Shown: piece by piece, positions 60,724 to 64,000 of the stretch | Numbering within the stretch: the stretch's first letter is position 1 | How the letters are laid out: each line of letters opens with the position of its first letter | Assembly (NCBI GenBank): GCA_963849305.1 | Contig: CAWKGV010000016.1 | Coordinates: 1 to 64,000 of the forward strand | From: CAWKGV01 sp963849305 | GTDB lineage: Bacteria; Pseudomonadota; Alphaproteobacteria; Acetobacterales; Acetobacteraceae | Direction: 5' to 3' | Length of the DNA: 64,000 nt | Position numbers and translations under genes: made by a program | Notes under the pieces: generated by a model | What the model was told of the DNA's origin: nothing | Database searches by the model: none | The model's input: the letters and a program-made list of their open reading frames with translations, nothing else

Positions 60724-61920
60724 ATGACCATCGATCCCAGCAAGCTACGTCCGGCGACGCGGCTAGTGCATGGCGGCGTCCAGCGCAGCATCTTTGGCGA
60801 AACGGCTGAGGGGCTGTTTCTTACCTCCGGCTACGTCTATGCGGACGCCGAACAAGCGGAGGGCACGTTCAATGGATCAGTTGATCATTATCAATATTCC
60901 CGCTTCGCCAACCCAACGGTGGGAATGCTCGAGAGCCGGCTGGCGCTGATCGAGGGCGCGGAAGCGTGCCGCACCACGGCCACCGGGATGGCGGCGGTCC
61001 ATGCCGCGCTGATGTCGCATCTGCGATGTGGCGATCGCGTCGTCGCCTCTCGCGCCCTGTTCGGATCGTGCCACTGGATCGTCTCGACCCTGCTGCCTCG
61101 CTACGGCATCGAGGCAGAATTCGTGGATGGCGGCAATCTCGACCAGTGGTGTCGGGCATTGTCGCGCCCCGCTAAGCTCGTGCTCCTGGAAACGCCCTCC
61201 AACCCGATGCTGGAGCTTGTTGATTTGCGTGCCGTGGTCGACATCGCGCGCGCCGCCGGTGCGATCGTCGTGGTTGACAATGTCTTCGCCACCCCGCTCC
61301 TTCAGCAACCGCTTACTTTTGGCGCAGATGTGGTGGTCTATTCCGGCACCAAGCACATTGACGGGCAGGGACGGGTGTTGGCCGGTGCGGTGCTCGGGTC
61401 GCGTAAATGGATCGAGGAAACCCTGCACCCCTTCATCCGCAACACCGGTCCGACGCTCTCGCCGTTCAACGCCTGGGTGCTGCTTAAGGCACTCGAAACG
61501 CTTCCGCTTCGCGTAGAAGCGAGCTGTCGCGGCGCGCGTGCCGTCGCCGACTGGCTCGCAGGCCAACCGCAGGTGAGCCGGGTGTTGTATCCGACCCGCG
61601 CCGACCATCCGCAGCAGGCGCTCGCCCGCGCGCAGATGACAGCCGGCGGTACCATCGTAACATTCGAGTTGGCGGCGGGCAAGCCCGCAGCATTCGCATT
61701 CATGAACGCGCTACGACTGATCCTCCTATCAAACAATCTGGGCGACTCCAAGTCGCTGATCACCCATCCCGCCACGACTACGCATATGCGGATCAGTCCG
61801 GAGGAGCGTGCGCGTCTCGGCATTACCGATGGGGTCGTCCGTCTCTCGGTCGGGTTGGAAGATCTCGATGATCTCATTGCGGATATTGAGCAGGCGCTGG
61901 CCGCCGCCTCTCGACGGTGA
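60724..61920 (+). CDS. metZ: O-succinylhomoserine sulfhydrylase
   Basis: 398 residues of the gamma-family of PLP enzymes. ATRLVHGGVQRSIFGETAEG, YSRFANPTVGMLESRLALIE, LLETPSNPMLELVDLRAVVD, VVVDNVFATPLLQQPLTFGA and the lysine loop VVYSGTKHIDGQGRVLAGAV are diagnostic. MetZ makes homocysteine from O-succinylhomoserine and sulfide. It is preceded by the SAM-II riboswitch and followed by apaG, a neighbourhood conserved in alphaproteobacteria. ATG at 60724 gives the family-typical start MTIDPSKLRPATR. Confidence 0.94.
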   Translation: MTIDPSKLRPATRLVHGGVQRSIFGETAEGLFLTSGYVYADAEQAEGTFNGSVDHYQYSRFANPTVGMLESRLALIEGAEACRTTATGMAAVHAALMSHLRCGDRVVASRALFGSCHWIVSTLLPRYGIEAEFVDGGNLDQWCRALSRPAKLVLLETPSNPMLELVDLRAVVDIARAAGAIVVVDNVFATPLLQQPLTFGADVVVYSGTKHIDGQGRVLAGAVLGSRKWIEETLHPFIRNTGPTLSPFNAWVLLKALETLPLRVEASCRGARAVADWLAGQPQVSRVLYPTRADHPQQALARAQMTAGGTIVTFELAAGKPAAFAFMNALRLILLSNNLGDSKSLITHPATTTHMRISPEERARLGITDGVVRLSVGLEDLDDLIADIEQALAAASRR

Positions 61921-61990
61921 TCCCTAGAGGGTGGACAGGCGTAAAAAAGCTGCAATGATATTCGCCCAAACTCATCTGACCCATTAAGCG

Positions 61991-62443
61991 GTGGTTGTCT
62001 TGAGTTCAGGCGTGAGAGGTAAGCGCAGCGGTCGCGCCACGGCCGAGGATTTCTCCAAGACGACGCGCGGCATCCGTGTCTCCGTCCGGTCCTTCTATCT
62101 CGAAGATCAATCGCGCCCAGAGGACAGTCACTACGTCTGGGCCTACCGTGTGAAGATCGAGAACAATGGGCGTGAAGCCGTTCAGCTGCTAAAACGGACC
62201 TGGCGCATCACCGACGCGCGCGGCCGGTCACAGCACGTGCATGGATTCGGTGTGGTAAGCGAGCAACCGGTTCTGGAACCTGGTGAGAGCTTCGAATACA
62301 CCTCGGGCACACCGCTCGACACCCCATCAGGATTCATGGTCGGCGTTTACCACATGGTGATCCCCTCGTCGGGGGAGAATTTCGACGTTGCGATCCCCGC
62401 CTTCAGCTTAGACAGCCCACACCAGAGTGGCCGGGTTCACTAA
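61991..62443 (+). CDS. apaG: ApaG-domain protein
   Basis: 150 residues; the ApaG fibronectin-type fold is shown by GIRVSVRSFYLEDQSRPEDS, YVWAYRVKIENNGREAVQLL, RTWRITDARGRSQHVHGFGV and VLEPGESFEYTSGTPLDTPS. E. coli relatives are tied to divalent-cation tolerance. It follows metZ in the conserved order. GTG at 61991 is used; the first 25 residues are poorly conserved, so the start could be downstream. Confidence 0.9.
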   Translation: MVVLSSGVRGKRSGRATAEDFSKTTRGIRVSVRSFYLEDQSRPEDSHYVWAYRVKIENNGREAVQLLKRTWRITDARGRSQHVHGFGVVSEQPVLEPGESFEYTSGTPLDTPSGFMVGVYHMVIPSSGENFDVAIPAFSLDSPHQSGRVH

Positions 62444-62520
62444 GCCCTCGTACCCAGCCCCAAGGCTTGCCGGACCGCTTGCCGGAACCATATCGGCTGT
62501 AGCCATCGACCGTCGGTGAC

Positions 62521-63177
62521 ATGGCAGCTCGGAGACCCCAAGCGGTGAACATCGTCACCCCCGCCTCGCACCTGATGACCGATGCCGGGTCTGACCGGCC
62601 GAGTCGCGAGGCGGCGGAGGAAGCCGTGCGCACACTCCTACGCTGGGCCGGCGACGACCCCGCGCGCGAGGGGCTGACCGATACGCCCGCGAGGGTCGTA
62701 CGCTCGTATGAGGAGTTCTTCTCTGGCTACGGGATCGATCCAGTCGCGCTCCTCGAGCGGACGTTCGAGGAGACGGACGGCTACGACGAGATCGTCCTGC
62801 TGCGCGACATACGCCTGGAAAGCCACTGCGAGCACCACATGGCGCCGATCATCGGCCGGGCGCATGTCGCATATCTGCCGCACCGTCGCGTGGTGGGGAT
62901 CAGCAAGCTCGCGCGGGTCGTCGAGGCGTATGCGAAGCGCCTGCAAATCCAGGAGAAGCTTACCGCTCAGATCGCCAACACCATCCAAGATGTACTCCAG
63001 CCGCGAGGGGTCGCGGTGGTGATCGAGGCTGGGCACCAATGCATGACAACCCGTGGCATCCATAAGCCTGGGACGACCATGGTCACGAGCCGGATGCTCG
63101 GCGCGTTTCGCGACGATCCAAGCACGCGCCGGGAGCTTCTGGCCATGATCGGCGGCCACGGCTCGGATGTTCGCTAA
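62521..63177 (+). CDS. folE: GTP cyclohydrolase I
   Basis: 218 residues. Zinc and catalytic residues are in LESHCEHHMAPIIGRAHVAY (Cys-x2-His), RRVVGISKLARVVEAYAKRL and GHQCMTTRGIHKPGTTMVTS (third ligand Cys). The enzyme starts folate (and pteridine) synthesis by turning GTP into dihydroneopterin triphosphate. The N-terminal 25 residues are variable; ATG at 62521 or 62545 could be the start. It lies 77 bases after apaG. Confidence 0.95.
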   Translation: MAARRPQAVNIVTPASHLMTDAGSDRPSREAAEEAVRTLLRWAGDDPAREGLTDTPARVVRSYEEFFSGYGIDPVALLERTFEETDGYDEIVLLRDIRLESHCEHHMAPIIGRAHVAYLPHRRVVGISKLARVVEAYAKRLQIQEKLTAQIANTIQDVLQPRGVAVVIEAGHQCMTTRGIHKPGTTMVTSRMLGAFRDDPSTRRELLAMIGGHGSDVR

Positions 63178-63194
63178 GGCGACGCGTCATACAC

Positions 63195-63719
63195 TTACTT
63201 TGGTCCATCAAGCAACAGCATCAGGTCGGTATCCCCGGTGGCCTGATCGCAAGCCGTAAGCATCGCGTGCGCTTGGCCGCGATGGTGCGTCTGATGGTTG
63301 AAGAAATGCGCGACAAGGAAGGCACGGTTCCGGCGCATCTCCTTTCTGGCTGCTCCGCTGAACCAGACCAGGTCCTGCTCCAGCCACGCCTCGTCAACCG
63401 AGGCCGCCCATTCTTCCAATCCGGCGTCGGCCTTGACCCGCTCGGCAGTCAATTCGTTGAAGTCCTCGATCATCGACGCGCTCTGCCCGAGCGGTGCCTC
63501 GGGCTTCGGCCAGTTGGCGAAGCGGGACATCCACTGCCGGTCCCCCCAAACCAGGTGGCACAAGGTGCCCTGAATCGATCCCCAGAACGCTCCTCGATCT
63601 GCCCGGCGTTGGGCATCGGTCAGCTGGGCGGCCGCGGCATAGAGTCTACGGTTCATCTCGCTGTTATAAGCCGCCATAGTACGGATGTAGGCAGGTCCGA
63701 TCATCATGCTCTCCATCAA
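63195..63719 (-). CDS. DinB/YfiT-like four-helix protein
   Basis: 174 residues. The DinB superfamily's metal-binding histidines appear in GTLCHLVWGDRQWMSRFANW and LVAHFFNHQTHHRGQAHAML; the first helix reads AYNSEMNRRLYAAAAQLTDA. The family includes thiol-dependent enzymes and nuclease-like proteins with metal-binding His; the particular role is not known. ATG at 63719 or 63704 are both possible. Confidence 0.85.
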   Translation of the reverse strand: MMESMMIGPAYIRTMAAYNSEMNRRLYAAAAQLTDAQRRADRGAFWGSIQGTLCHLVWGDRQWMSRFANWPKPEAPLGQSASMIEDFNELTAERVKADAGLEEWAASVDEAWLEQDLVWFSGAARKEMRRNRAFLVAHFFNHQTHHRGQAHAMLTACDQATGDTDLMLLLDGPK

Positions 63720-63819
63720 CTAGCGTGTTGATTGACGATGGATTTTAGCGGATTTTGCCTGCGCTTGAGAATCTGTGGCACTTGTCGCCCGGAAAACCCG
63801 CCCGATTGGGAGATGCACG

Positions 63820-64000
63820 ATGTCTTCGACCGCTTCCGTTGGACTGGAGGGGCACCCCCAGGGGCCCGAAGGCACACGGCGTGATTTTCTGGGCCTTGTT
63901 ACCGGTGCCTTCACCGCGCTTGGCAGCGCCGCCGTGGCCTGGACGCTGATCAACTCGATGAACCCCGCTGCCGATGTGATTGCCGCCGGGGCGCCACTGG
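63820..64000 (+). CDS. petA: Ubiquinol-cytochrome c reductase Rieske iron-sulfur subunit, 5' part
   Basis: The first 60 residues are present and the gene runs off the window. The twin-arginine signal TRRDFLGLVTG is followed by the single membrane anchor FTALGSAAVAWTLINSMNPA, the standard N-terminus of bacterial Rieske proteins; the [2Fe-2S] ligands lie outside the window. It is part of the bc1 complex that passes electrons from ubiquinol to cytochrome c. petB and petC would be expected to follow. Confidence 0.9.
   Translation, partial: MSSTASVGLEGHPQGPEGTRRDFLGLVTGAFTALGSAAVAWTLINSMNPAADVIAAGAPL

Noticed and set aside
63755..63949. 64-codon frame overlapping the start of petA
   Set aside because: Out of phase with the recognisable Rieske signal and anchor and without family features.

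Overview
The window is about 64 kb of GC-rich DNA that reads like a chromosomal segment of a free-living alphaproteobacterium, most probably Acetobacteraceae/Rhodospirillales. The signs are a CtrA cell-cycle regulator divergent from fliI-fliJ, a SAM-II type riboswitch ahead of metZ with apaG next to it, an alphaproteobacterial NadQ-type regulator ahead of nadA-nadC, a tandem DUF29 pair, and the start of a Rieske (petA) gene at the right edge. Strain-level identity cannot be read from the sequence alone.

Layout. 0-2.8 kb: 3' part of an MFS exporter, a decayed IS110-type element, and an array of GTGTACAC palindromes. 2.8-8.8 kb: aminotransferase and gamma-glutamyltransferase (both frameshifted), a DsbA-like thioredoxin protein, a decayed ECF sigma factor and two tandem DUF29 genes. 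8.8-21.5 kb: housekeeping genes (two methyltransferases, a SpoU-type RNA methylase, an IalB-like protein, rlmN, a threonine-synthase-like enzyme with an M81 peptidase, cystathionine beta-lyase, dodecin, sulfurtransferase, a CinA-like protein, a GNAT-Nudix fusion). 21.5-26.7 kb: ctrA, fliI/fliJ, UDP-glucose dehydrogenase, glycosyltransferase. 26.7-32.6 kb: SDR, ogt, Ada-AlkA, nadQ with two operator-like palindromes, nadA, nadC (no nadB). 32.7-49.4 kb: an XrtA exosortase / exopolysaccharide locus.

The exopolysaccharide locus is arranged divergently around 43.5-43.9 kb. Leftwards run the Wza-like export lipoprotein, chain-length determinant, tyrosine autokinase, outer-membrane protein, AAA ATPase, polysaccharide deacetylase, FemAB-like protein, exosortase and a glycosyltransferase. 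Rightwards run the initiating sugar transferase, the large TPR protein PrsT and another glycosyltransferase. Together they would initiate, extend, modify, export and surface-anchor a polysaccharide. No PEP-CTERM substrate protein is visible here. Several of these genes carry a REP-type palindrome read through in frame.

49.4-53.3 kb is the accessory part: nitroreductase, a toxin-antitoxin pair, a nitroreductase remnant, a gene split by a cytosine-free AT-rich insert flanked by a 59-bp direct repeat, a decayed IS5-family transposase whose 5' end is C-depleted on the same strand, and another imperfect direct repeat around an A-rich filler. The geometry could be biological or could be contig-joining artefacts; both readings are given.

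53.3-64 kb: nrdA with an NrdR-box pair, an M20 amidohydrolase, an epimerase-like protein, tRNA-Ala, yggT, folD, a frameshifted GST, a single-domain response regulator, tRNA-Gly, SAM-II riboswitch-metZ-apaG, folE, a DinB-like protein and petA. At least five conserved genes carry single-base frameshifts, so either the sequence has residual indel errors or unusually many genes here are decaying.
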